In this document: one piece after another, positions 11,117-21,860 of the stretch | Position numbering within the stretch: position 1 is the stretch's first letter | Layout of the letters: the number at the start of each line of letters is the position of its first letter | Assembly: GCA_015501075.1 (NCBI GenBank) | Contig: JADNYJ010000033.1 | Location: 186,001-250,000 of the forward strand | DNA: 64,000 nt | Source: Gymnopilus junonius | Lineage: Eukaryota; Basidiomycota; Agaricomycetes; Agaricales; Galerinaceae | Direction: 5' to 3' | Made by a program: the position numbers and the translations under genes | Notes under the pieces: model-generated | Database searches by the model: none | The model's input: only the letters and a program-made list of their open reading frames with translations | What the model was told of the DNA's origin: nothing

Positions 11117-12327
11117 ATGGTCAACATTCCGGCTCCCGTTGGAGGAACGGCACTCCCAGCAGACTTTGCGCCTTCGATCGTTTTCGCCATTCTCTATGCC
11201 TTGATTGCGCCTTTTATGATCTACCGCGTCCTGTTGAAGCGTCGATCTCGAACTCTACTGCTTATCGGAACCGTCATATTCTCCATTGAGAGGTATGTTT
11301 TTTGTTCCGGCGATTTCCCTCCTAACAACTTCTCAACCAATCCATATTCAGAGTCGTTGTCTTCTCATTGCGAGCTGCCCAGTCTCGGAGTGAAGAGAAA
11401 CGCTTCTCTCATGGACTTCTGAACTACATGCAAATCAGTTTCGGGTTGGGATTCATAGGCATAGCCAACGACCTGATTAATATCATCAAATGCTTAATGA
11501 TAAACCCAACGTATGGATCAGATATGTTCTATCAATCTCCTGCCGCAAATACCAAAGAAGGGGTGTTCAAGCGGCCACCAGAGGGTACACCAGACCGCCC
11601 GAAGTTGCGCTTCTGGTTGCGCCGATGGGCGGACTTACTGAATCTCGCCTTCTTCGCTGCCTCCCTTCCCGGAAGCATTTTCCTTGGACAGTATTCGAAG
11701 ACATTTGACGATCAGAATAAGGCTAATTCGGTACAGAGATTCCGGTCAGTGGTCTTTTATGTTACACTCCTGTAACTATGCCACCGGGTATAGATTTGAG
11801 AGCGCTGGTGTCGCGTTGTGTCTTTGCATCTTGGTTATTATAACAGCGGTATTATGCAGAATAAAGCTGCACACTCCACGCCGAAGTATATCATTCATGA
11901 TATTTATTGCTTCGCTCATGGTCAGTAATAAATACTTATAAGCTGCGCTCCGCCAGATTTCTGACGTCTTCTATGTTAGTCTATCGTTGCCATATACCGC
12001 CTCTCTATCATGAGCATCAAGACGACGTCTATCACAGTCCAAACCTCTTTGGATGAGCCAGGTCAAAAGGCTTTGTTTTATATTTTCCATGCCCTCCCGG
12101 AATGGCTGGCAATTACTTCCATGGTTATGGCAAATGTACGGAAGTGGTTTGGCACTGGTCTAGCCGGAGACTATCTAGGGCGCGATTGGAATGAGAAACA
12201 GGTCAAGAGGTATGAAGCCAAGCAAGCCAAGAAGGACAATGTAAGATCAGCTAGAGATGAATCTTCGGATGCTATACCTTTGAAGGAAAAAAAAAGTCGT
12301 TTGATCACCTCTGAGGAACAAGTATGA
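11117..12327 (+). CDS. Seven-helix fungal integral membrane protein (DUF7702-like)
   Basis: Four exons (11117-11292, 11352-11744, 11794-11920, 11980-12327) give 347 residues. Seven hydrophobic segments are visible: near residues 19-40, 46-68, 80-105, 150-172, 190-212, 221-245 and 262-288, followed by a charged cytoplasmic-looking tail rich in Lys and Glu. The short N-terminus (MVNIPAPVGG) has no cleavable signal. The pattern, including ALPEWLAI before the last helix, fits a family of fungal seven-transmembrane proteins of unknown function that I recall as DUF7702; the domain name is from memory. The third intron could use an earlier acceptor (11956), but that gives an early stop; the acceptor at 11979 keeps the frame. 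Confidence 0.75.
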
Positions 12328-12695
12328 ATTTCTGGCTTGTTATTTTCCTGACGAAATGCTTAAAGTTATACCCCATTTTCAACTAAAGTAATAACTGGGC
12401 ATTTAATACTATTAGCATTTGAGCAGTTGAGTAAGCTAGTGTCCATCGCGTTTCTATTACCAATGCCTGTGTACGAAGAGCTACTTCTATTATCTATTAA
12501 TGTCATGAAGTCCCATGCATGTTAAAATGACGTGAAGGCCACGGTTGTACTTATTGTTGTTCGATTTTGGCCCTAGACATTCAACGGATCAAAAAATTAG
12601 ATAATGAACAAGTCTGAAAGTCATCGCTGGCCTCGCACAGCTGGTACAGCAATACAGTGAGTTAATGGAGGTTAATGGTCAATAAACACGCGGCG
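12328..12695. other. Intergenic stretch
   Basis: No gene or repeat was recognised between the membrane-protein gene and the target duplication of the hAT element. Confidence 0.4.
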
Positions 12696-12703
12696 TCGCG
12701 AAT

Positions 12704-13606
12704 TAAGGCTCCAACCGTACAGTATACTATACCCTATATATATGGTATATACTGTATTTCTATAGGTATATCTATAGGCCTCTTCGAGGCTCGTATACTG
12801 TACATTAAATATGGTATACGGTTACTATATACGGTTCATAATTTACCGGTTTAGGAGCCCCTATAGTGACCGTCCGATGGCAATATATTACCCCAATGCA
12901 AGGATCATCGGCTTCCAGGTAATCAGGTCACCACGACGTACTTCGAAAATCCGCCGGAAGGCGTAAATCAACCCTCAGCTGCTGCTTCGAAAGAGCCGTC
13001 ATCAAGCTCTTCTACTATCGCAACTTCTTCAACTTCTTCGGAAAAGTGGCTTGCCGGCATCCTTGATTTCAACTTTGTTGAGACTGACAAGCCTGCTACC
13101 GCTAGTGCCACGCCCAAGGAGTTATTTCAAGATGAGGTGAAGCGATATTTGAGATTTGAGGGAGGCCGAGGAGACCTGATGGATCCTCTCGCTTGGTGGA
13201 AGGTACGTCTATAGCTCATTAATCATGTTTTATGACCAAACTCATCTTATTGCAGGTCCACGGGCTGCCTTTCCCACTATCGCGAGAATGGCTCGTGACT
13301 TTCTTGCAATCCCTGCCACCAGTGTCTCCGTAGAATGTACCTTCGCCAAGTCTCGCCATATTTGCAGTGACTTACGTGGGTCTCTGAAAGCTGAGACGGT
13401 ATGTAAGGCTTTGCTATCGAAGGTATGGATCCCTGCGGCCTATTTGACGTAAACGAGCCCATGAAGCACAAACGGAAACACGGAGAAATCGACCCTTAGA
13501 AAAACCCTATACTATACTCTATATATACAGTATATATACTCTAATCAATTGTATCCGTATATATACGCCTGAGGGTCTATACGTATAGTATATGGTTGGA
13601 GCCTTA
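12704..13606 (+). mobile_element. Non-autonomous 903-bp hAT DNA transposon
   Basis: The element is bounded by 13-bp perfect terminal inverted repeats (TAAGGCTCCAACC at 12704 and its complement ending at 13606). It is flanked by a perfect 8-bp target duplication, TCGCGAAT, at 12696-12703 and 13607-13614, the length expected for hAT elements. Both subterminal regions are AT-rich with repeated TATAGTATA-type palindromes. The interior keeps only the C-terminal part of a hAT transposase, so the copy is internally deleted and must have moved, if recently, with transposase from elsewhere. Confidence 0.93.
12939..13452 (+). pseudogene. Remnant of a hAT transposase C-terminus
   Basis: An open frame from 12939 to 13203 encodes a Ser/Thr-rich stretch ending in DPLAWWK, the usual lead-in to the hAT dimerisation domain. 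After a plausible intron (13204-13256) the frame ARMARDFLAIPATSVSVE and following, ending ALLSKVWI, continues the domain, including the VE..F motif. The two parts are out of frame by one base whichever intron is drawn, and the catalytic N-terminal two thirds are missing, so this is not functional. Confidence 0.8.
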
Positions 13607-13825
13607 TCGCGAATACTCAAGGTGTCGAAAAGGCACGTGTAAGAACACGGTCGCGTTTAAATTGAACACGTGTACACGTGCCAACGCGACGCGTTGACGC
13701 GTCTTGCCTCGTTTTGATGAGAAGCGGAGATTGAATTGTGGGAGATATTCATTTACATCGCTCGGCCTCTTGCTCTCTTAGACAACGACATCCATCTCCT
13801 GGTAGCCTCAAATCGCGACCCTATC

Positions 13826-15921
13826 ATGCAGACACGAAGCTCAGTTCTTGGGAAGCGCGGCCACCAGGATCCCTCTTCCAGCCCATTGGCTCCTCAAGCC
13901 TGTGAGCAGCTCCAGACGCCGGACAACACTCCCAACCCAAAGCGCGCCCGCACGACCGTGAGCGTGCTCGATGGCGACGGAAACAAGGAGAACATACCAC
14001 CACTCAAGGTCACTCCGATCAACGGGGACACTTCGCCCAGAGCTATCCGAGCACTGAGGCGCACAGCGACAGAGGTCATCACTCCAACGCGCAGCCGCCC
14101 ATGTAAGTATATTGAATGTCGATGTTGTCGCCTTATTGACTCCCTCCTCTATAGCACCTCGACGCAACGCGTCGTTGGCATCTTTGCCTCCTTCTACGCC
14201 CTCTACAGAAAATTTTCACCTGGCCATTTCGACTCCACCACCAACTCCACCCATAGCTCTACTTCCTTTGCATGCTAGGGCCCGTGGGCTTCTCCGTTCA
14301 ACTTGCAACAATACACATGCTCAGATTGCGGGTCGTGAGATCGAACGCGCTGCCATCCTCGACTTCCTTACATTGTTCATTCAAGGCGCATCCGTTAACA
14401 ACGAGGCCACCACTTCTAGTATGTTCATCTCGGGTTCTCCTGGAACAGGAAAAACGGCTCTTGTAAATGCCATCATCCGGGAACTGTCGACGGAAAACAT
14501 TACTGATGTCAAGGTTGTCTCTATTAATTGCATGGCGCTCAAAGGCCTTGACGCCTTATGGGAACGAATAATTGAGGAGCTTAGCGACGGTTCTAAACGC
14601 AAGAACTCTTCCAAGAAGCTCAAAGGAAGAGAAGGTGTCAGGTCTATTTTAACTGAATTAAGTGCCAAATGGTAAGGCTTTACGTCTTTATATGATGTCA
14701 ATCTAATCTCGGGTGTTTTATAGCATCCTCATCCTTGACGAGCTTGATCACATTACGCCGAACTCTCAATCCCTTACGTCAATCTTCACTCTGACAGAGA
14801 CGCTGCCTGCTCAATTACGACTCATCGGGATTGCTAATACCCATACCCTCACCTCCAGTAGTACTCTCCTCCCATCGAATGATGTCCAGACTATCCATTT
14901 TGCCCCTTACACCCCGACCCAACTTCAAGAAATTCTGCAATCACGATTGAACCCATTGTCCGACGGTGATTCAACGGACTCGGCAGCTTCTCTAAAGAAA
15001 TTTCTTCCCCCTGCAACTTTAACGTTGTTGACTAAGAAAGTCGCGGCCTTGACTGGCGATGTTCGAAGCCTTTTCGAAGTTCTTCGCGGTGCCATCGACC
15101 TGGCTATTGTTGCTTCCTCCGTAAATAAGTCGTCTGACGAGAACCCACTTAATACTCCCGCAGTCGGCGTCACTCCTCAACACATCTTGGCCGCACTGAA
15201 GGCTTACACCCCTGCCTCAGCCGCTCCAAAAACCTTGACAGCCGTTTCTTCGACAAGTTCCAGCGAGACCGTCACTAAAATCCGCAACCTTGGGCTTCAA
15301 GCCCGCCTGGCACTCCTTGCAATCCTGCTCGCTTCTAAACGTCTCGAAGCAGGATTAGCTTTAACGACCTCGACAACATCTCCTAGAAAGTCGTCTGCCT
15401 CTCCCATGAAACGTAGCATTTCCCTTCCCCAACCCATGTCATCCGGGCCTGGTGTCGGAATTGAGACTGGCGTGTTGCACACATACTACTCCGCAGTTCT
15501 CTCTCGCACTGAAAGTGGTGTCTTCGAGCCTGTTTCACGGAGCGAGTTTGGTGATCTGCTCGGCATGTTGGAAGGCGTTGGGCTTGTCTCGCTCTCGTCA
15601 TCTCTCGCTGTCACTTCCGCATCTGTTAGTCCTTCAAAGGGCAGGAGGGCTTTTGGTCGAACAGCATCCTTTGGTGTCGGTCTGTCCAAGAACGGCGCTG
15701 GCGCTGTCGGCGAAGTACGTCTAGTGGAAGGCGTTTGGGGCGACGAAGTCCTCCGATGTTTGGGTGTTATGACCGCTGATGTTTCTGCCAGCGACGCTCG
15801 GGAAGAAGAGGTTCGAGGGATTTGGGAACGTGAACGGGTTAGACTCAACCGAGACGTCAAGGCAGCTGCTTTGGCTAACACCTCGCGTCCAGATACTTTT
15901 GCTGGTGCTTTCTCAGATTGA
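13826..15921 (+). CDS. CDC6: Cdc6/Cdc18 replication licensing AAA+ ATPase
   Basis: Cdc6 loads the MCM helicase onto ORC-bound origins in the nucleus. Three exons (13826-14102, 14155-14671, 14724-15921) give 663 residues. The N-terminus is disordered, with CDK-type sites (TPDNTPNPKR, SPRR) and a KEN box (NKENIPP, residues 53-59), suggesting APC/C-dependent turnover. The AAA+ core has Walker A GSPGTGKT (186-193), Walker B LILDELD (267-273, Asp-Glu seen), sensor 1 IGIANTHTL and sensor 2 GDVRSLFEVLR. A C-terminal winged-helix region follows, interrupted by two Ser-rich low-complexity inserts near residues 445-465 and 545-580. The ATG at 13826 is the first in frame; the open frame upstream has no ATG. 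Length is typical for fungi. Confidence 0.93.
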
Positions 15922-16558
15922 TGAACATATCATCTAACTGTGCTCTTATTTTATGCATTCCTTCATGTTTCTGTTTTCTCTCGGTCACTGGATCTCATAC
16001 ATATGCTCACACATGCTCTCTTTTACTCTCTGCACTCTCATTATCCTCGTCATTATTTTCTTTATCATTCATTTATGTTCACTATGCACCCCTCTTCTAT
16101 GTCATTCTCCTCACTCGGCCTGTGCGTCCTGCTTTCCCCTTCCTCGGTAGATAATTGTGCATTCTCTCTTTTTTATTTGTTTGCATTCCTAGCATCGATT
16201 TGTATTACTCATCATCCTTTTTTCATTACACTGCATAGTCTCTCTTCGACTTCTTCGCATCATTTGCCAATTCTTTCTACTTTGGATTTGTAATTCCTTT
16301 CATTTTGTCTGGGGATAGGAAAGAAGGACGGGAAATTTAAAATTAGAATGTAGCCCAAGTACGAACGACAATTGTTGTATGTAACTTGTACCGACTTTAC
16401 ATACCAAAATCATTTCTCGTCCACAACAATTCCACTTGCGATTGAAGGACGTTGGTATACACAGGTTCGCGCATTATATACATGAATAAAGTGGTTAAAG
16501 GGAGTGCAGTGCATTATTGAGTTTTTGCACAAAATTGCTGTGGATGCATGCGGTGACC
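15922..16558. other. 3' region of CDC6, C/T-rich, no gene
   Basis: The first 350 bp are strongly pyrimidine-rich on the plus strand, which opens long but meaningless frames in several phases. This fits a 3' UTR. The rest to 16558 holds nothing recognisable. Confidence 0.5.
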
Positions 16559-18325
16559 TAGGGCTGCGCACCGACCCGTCACGGGTGTCGGCCGTCGAAG
16601 TGACGCCCGTTACCCGTTCATCTGAGACCGATGACGGGCACGGGTGGTCTTTCCTTTAGGCCTCGACGGGACGGGTCGGGCAGTAAAGTGCCCGTCAACG
16701 GGTTGTGACGGTCTGACGGGTGCATGAAAACTCCTTTCTTTAGCAATCTAGCTCAAATTCGTGTACATGACGAAGAAGTATAAAGACATATTCATTGTAA
16801 TCCATCTGCTAAATACCATATACATGATTTACATTTCAAATCTGTTACTTACGAGAAAGCGAAAGGCGTCGAAGGCGAAGCTTCTGCTTCAAAAGCATCA
16901 AGACACGAATGGTCGATGGATGCAGGCTTGCACGTCGTAAGGAAATGGTATCTCGTCCACCAGAGAAAATCCTTTCGACAGCAACAGCAGATCCTATAGA
17001 AGTTCTCAGAGAAATGAGCATAGTTGAGAAAAGAAAGACCAACCAGGAATGGCGAGCACATCGCATGCAAGTCGATAGACATTAGGGAAAGACTTCTCGT
17101 ATCACCCAAGGTTCTTCGCACGCTGAGGGCGACCTAGAGAAGTCAAATAAAAGCATGTTATTGAGCAGAAAAGAATGGCAGTGAGTAGAGAACTTACCAG
17201 CTGCTGGGAGTGAGGATGTGTCTCCTCGAATATCGCTACGAGGTTCTAGGATGAGCGGTTTGTCTACTAGAAAAGTATCATTACATTAGAGAGGTCTGAG
17301 ATGTCAAAAAGAAAATCTTACTCACCATTCTTTGGGATCGGGGCCTTGTCGCTCTCAGAAAAGTAGAACTCATGGTCGTCTGCTGAAGCGAGCTGTTGAT
17401 TGGGCTCAGACATGATGATACTGATGAGTTATCATGCTCAATTTCCTCGCTTTTAAGTCTGTGAGCGAGCCTTATCGATCGCTAAGAAAACATCTGATAA
17501 CTCACGGATATCTGTGCCGTTCCTTCTTTCCATGTGCAAAAGGGCAGCTGAGCTGTTTTTCAGGACTGTAGGAGCTATGTTATCGAGGTCCTGAAGAGCG
17601 AAAACAAAAGAATGAAGCACGCAACATGGTCAGCACCTCGAAAATTTCAAAGAAATGGGGATAGACTCACAAATGTTGGATAAAAAATGTGCTGAAAAAG
17701 GGAGCGCAAAGGGCTGAGGCTGGTGCACGAGTTTTGATAAGGAATGAGGAGAGTCATCTGTGCTGAAGGCGGCATGGTGCATTTCAAATCAGAAAGATTT
17801 TTGGCCCGGAAAGCCGACCCGACTGAGGGTTGGAAGGAAAGAGGGAACCTGGGGCGGTGACAGGCTCAAATCTGCGTGCTTTATACCTCTTCTCCAAAGT
17901 TTATAAGCCCATTGTCAAATTCACAGCAGCGAAGAAGTCAAGGGAAGTGTGTAGTACGTGGCAACAAGGATGAACACGAAGAGATTCACGTCATCTAAAT
18001 TTAGATAAGGGCCATTATCGCAAACCCTAAATGCTATCTCGTACCCGATATGGGTGATCTCCGAATACCAATCCACAAATCGAGGCATGAGGAGTACCCC
18101 GGAATAATGCCTCCCTGACTCTCCCTGACTGAACAAGTACTCTAAGGTGTCTACCCGTCATACCGTTGCTACCCATCGACAGGTGTTTTCCAATGGTCAG
18201 AGACGGGTGTTGCCCGTTGAAATGACGGGCGTCATGACTGGCCTCCCTTGAGCTGACGGAACGGGCCGGGTCACCCGTCATCCGTGCCCGTTGACCCGTC
18301 ATGACGGTGACGGTGCGCAGCCCTA
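16559..18325 (-). mobile_element. Deleted hAT transposon with ACCCGTCA-rich ends
   Basis: The ends are inverted copies of TAGGGCTGCGCACCG (16559-16573 and 18311-18325). Both subterminal regions are packed with copies of ACCCGTCA/TGACGGGT in either orientation, probable transposase-binding sites. The interior encodes the C-terminal part of a hAT transposase on the minus strand. A 7-bp ATGCGGT directly abuts the right end (18326) and occurs 4 bp away from the left end (16548-16554), so the target duplication is imperfect or the left end was altered after insertion. Confidence 0.8.
16845..17413 (-). pseudogene. 5'-deleted hAT transposase
   Basis: Read on the minus strand from an ATG at 17413 (MSEPNQQLASADDHEF), short exons separated by GTGAGT/GTAAGT...TAG introns lead to SFPNVYRLACDVLAIPG and, after another short intron (to 17001), SAVAVERIFSGGRD and the rest of the dimerisation domain, ending at 16845. 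The RNase H-fold catalytic part and the BED finger are absent. The splice signals look intact, so a short product could be made, but it could not act as a transposase alone. Confidence 0.7.
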
Positions 18326-18423
18326 ATGCGGTCTGTCCTAAGCAGAGTGCGCCGAGATCTGTTATCGACTCCAAGGTTGAGCGAATGGCTTCTCGAGGAT
18401 GAGTATTATTTCGTCAGGCGACA

Positions 18424-18962
18424 TACTGTTGCATTTCATTCAATTCACCACCCCCTGTGACCTGTGACCTGCCCGGCGAAATGCCAGGTTCACCAGGTGG
18501 GCTTGGGACCTGTGACCTACCTAAAATTTCACCAGTCTTACAGAGTTGTGGTGGTGGACTGGTAGTATGTGTCAAAGTAGTTCAATGACTGCTCTAGGCA
18601 GTGGTTCGATTCTCACCTGATGTGTTATTTTTCGACTACTTATGTAGCAATCATCTGTCCGATTTTGGTAGCATGATATCAAACCCAGTTATGAAGACTT
18701 GGACATTGACCTCTAAGCCACAAAATACTTAGTTTAACTAATTACAGTCTCACAACTTTTATTTCTAGTAATTTAAGAATGCCAGAGTGGCAGTTCACCA
18801 GTTCTGGGGTGATTTTTGCGATTTTAAGCACAAAAATGACCAAATTTATTGCCATCAAATGGTTTCACCACTCAGCCTTGTGACCATGGACAACTGTGAC
18901 ATTTCGCCAATTTTGGAGGGCCTGTGACCTGTGACCGGTGAATTGAACAAAATGCAACAGTA
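18424..18962. repeat. MITE with 27-bp terminal inverted repeats (TACTGT..CAATTCACC family)
   Basis: The left end reads TACTGTTGCATTTCATTC and continues AATTCACC; the right end is its inverted copy with two changes. The element is 539 bp, starts and ends with TA, and is rich in repeated CTGTGACCTG. It has no coding capacity. A related element with the same terminal design lies at 36137-36404. A tRNA box B-like GGTTCGATTCTC occurs inside at about 18602-18613. Confidence 0.75.
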
Positions 18963-21860
18963 TCAAGAAGACCTGCGAGTCGCAAGAAATGAAGCAGTTC
19001 CAAATCGTTTTGGGCATTATGATGCTTTTACGTAAGTAAAACATCGTTCTTTTAGAGGACGTTCTTGTAACGCTCTGTGATCCCGCAGCATCTCAACATG
19101 TCTGCAATCAGGACAATGGCGTGCTTGTTTGGCTTGGTCCGGCTCTGCAGTCAAGCTGATGGCGTGCTTGTCCGGCTTTATCCGGCATATTCTTCTGCCA
19201 TGTTCTTTTTCTTCAACAAACCATTGGTTCTTGTCATGGCAGTATTCTCTGTTTGTTGTTAAATTTTACTGCTGTGAAACTTGTTTTGTATGTATAAATA
19301 TTAATGGGCTTGTTTGATGGAAATATGTTTTTGGAAGATGGCTGCGAATGGAGCCCTAGTGCAAGGCAGTTATATTTAGATTCAGATTATTTTTAAATGC
19401 TGTATCTTATCTGCTGATATAAGCGGCGTCCCTCTGCCACTTATATAATATAATAAGTTACAGGGCTGCTGGAATTAATGTTTGAAAGTCTGGTCTGGTC
19501 CAGTTTTTGGGTGCCCGAGGACCCTAACCGAGACCGAGACCAGTTAGGTAAAATTAGAAATGTCTAAATAACTGGACCGAACTGCAACTAACTGGTCTTG
19601 ATCAGTCTTGTGCAGTTATTTGCAGTTATATAACTGGTTTTAACTGGTTACAGTTATAACCAGTTATCAACCAGTTATAACCAGTTTTTTTGGCATAAAT
19701 AATTGTCTCATAGTGTAAACTAAATGAATCACAATTTTTACGGTCAAAATGAGCTCAAGAACATCACAAACGGTTGAGAAATGATAAAATTAGAGCAGAT
19801 TCAACAATTTTTGCGAGTATTGCTATAACTTTCTTAATTCTCCACCGAATTTTACGTTTTCTGGGTCGTTCAAAAGTTATAATATGTGGGTATAATCATG
19901 CAAAATTTCAGAATTTTATGACTGGTCCTAACTGGTTAAGACCAGTTTTAAGCAGTTACAAAAATTCTAAAATTTGGACTAACTGCTAACCAGACTGTGG
20001 TTTATGGTTACAATGGTTAGTATATTTTGCAGTTAGCATCAGTTAATGCAATATGAACTTCAACAAATGCCTCATGTGCCAGCAGTGTGTGGCAAAAGGC
20101 AGCTATATTTAGATTTGACTTATTATTAGTATCTGGAGCTGGGTGTGTGATTATATCAGCAGCATTCCTCCACCGCTTACATAATCTAATATCTGTGCCA
20201 AGGTACTATCGGATTTGCTGTTCAAGGTGTGTTCTATTTTATTCTGAAGGGCATATATTTAAATTTTACCTATCATCATATATAGATGGTCTAATACTAT
20301 TTGTGAAGTAGGAAAAGCATTGTCCTGCCATGCAAGCAGTGGCCCACTAAAACAAGTTTGAATTGATGAGCCCTACCTATAATACATGTTGAGAATCGCT
20401 ATACTGGCAATGTAGATATATTCACAATATGTATAGAAAAATCAGTGAACCATTTGATACCGATTAATTTAGATTCTTGTTACAGGCCTTGCAAAATCCT
20501 TCATTAAATTTTTATTAGCATCCTTGGAACTCTTTGGTTCATCTACTTTGCATAGCTCATATGGGTACAGTTCCAATTGCTCCCCAGATAAAGTATCTGC
20601 TGTTCCCTCAGATTTTTTGATGACAGCCAGAAGAATTTTGTTCCATTGTCGATTGGAAGTACCGTGCTTGATATATCCATGCAGATTTGGCCGTTGGTCT
20701 AATGTATCGAAGCTGTCAACTATTTTTTGTGGTAGCCACCTCCGTTTACAACAACAATTAAGTTTGTGTTGAGTAGAGCTGCATTAAGAAGGATGTGGTG
20801 AGGCTTGATGGCGAAGTTGCAATATGTGAGGATCCTTGCAGCGGTGTAGAAATCAAGGTTCGCTTACTACTACTAGTGAGCCCAAGACCGCGTTTCCTCT
20901 TTACATGGGTGACAAGTGGTCAGTTTCCATGTGTAAACACTCCATTTCTCATGAATCTCCTTGTAAGCTCATGAATCCCAAGTCAAGTATACCAGTACTC
21001 ATTCAGGGAGAATCATCTTGCCATCACCTTGGACCAATGAATTTAAAACTACACATTAGAGAGATCGGTAATACCAAACGGGCATCCTAACTGCATCAAA
21101 TCCTTTGCAACTCATTCTACCTCTAGGTCAATCATGCTCTGTTGTTACTCACCCTGCCTATTGAATCAGTCTCAGTCTCTGGGGGCAGGCTTATGATGTT
21201 GTCATTGACCTCCTCCAGAGCTGAAGCCTGACCTTCCACATTGTGATCATGATCTTTTTCAAAGAAGCACTCGGGTAACACGTGTGTCTACACATGCTGG
21301 TAAGTCCATAAACTATCTTAATGACTGTATTCATCTACAATTAACGTTGACCTACCATGATACCCTTTGGCATGCCCTAACTTAGGACAATGTTATTGGG
21401 TATGACAAGTACCTTGCTCCTACTCAATGGCTCTAGACTCTAGTAGTTCATTCAAGTTGGGATGACAGTGCCTCATCTCAGTCAGAAACACTGTGCTAAT
21501 TCAGGGGTTATACTCATGCCGCCCATGTATCTTAGTTTCTACATTTTCTAGATCTTTCTCATTAATTGTCAAGCTCAGGCCTCATCAAAGCATCGAGTAG
21601 GATCCAAAACTTGAAGGCTACCCGGATTTCTGTGAGTCTCGGCTTCAAGTGGTTTACTTTGGAACACACTGACTATGGTTAAGCCACATGGCGGGATGGT
21701 CACTCGAAACAGGAGACTGGACACAGCTGGCAGAAGCCACTGTTTTACAAAAAAACAGATGCGCCTCCTTAGTAGTTGGTGTGTCAGTGGTATAAAAGTT
21801 TGGCCAGAGAGGAACCAATCTCTACCAATTCCTGCCTTTCTCAACTTTGCACAAGCAAAA
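18963..21860. other. AT-rich repeat-derived intergenic region
   Basis: About 2.9 kb without a supportable gene. It contains two diverged copies of a roughly 100-bp segment (about 19355-19450 and 20085-20190, both with GGCAGYTATATTTAGATT and a conserved downstream layout) and an AACTGG-rich island at 19490-20045. The upstream region of the secreted-protein gene at 21861 lies at the right end. The rest looks like decayed transposon sequence. Confidence 0.4.
19490..20045. repeat. AACTGGTT/AACCAGTT-rich island
   Basis: The heptamer AACTGGT and its complement ACCAGTT occur more than ten times in both orientations, densest at about 19615-19690 and again at 19920-20000. No clean tandem period was seen. 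It may be a foldback or MITE-type element with subterminal repeats, but I could not fix ends or a target duplication. Confidence 0.5.

Noticed and set aside
15486..15881. 131-codon minus-strand frame
   Set aside because: Antisense shadow of the CDC6 third exon, whose protein is clearly conserved.
15918..16293. Long hydrophobic-looking plus-strand frames after CDC6
   Set aside because: They result from a C/T-rich 3' UTR; all three frames give similar Ser/Leu/Phe-rich nonsense.
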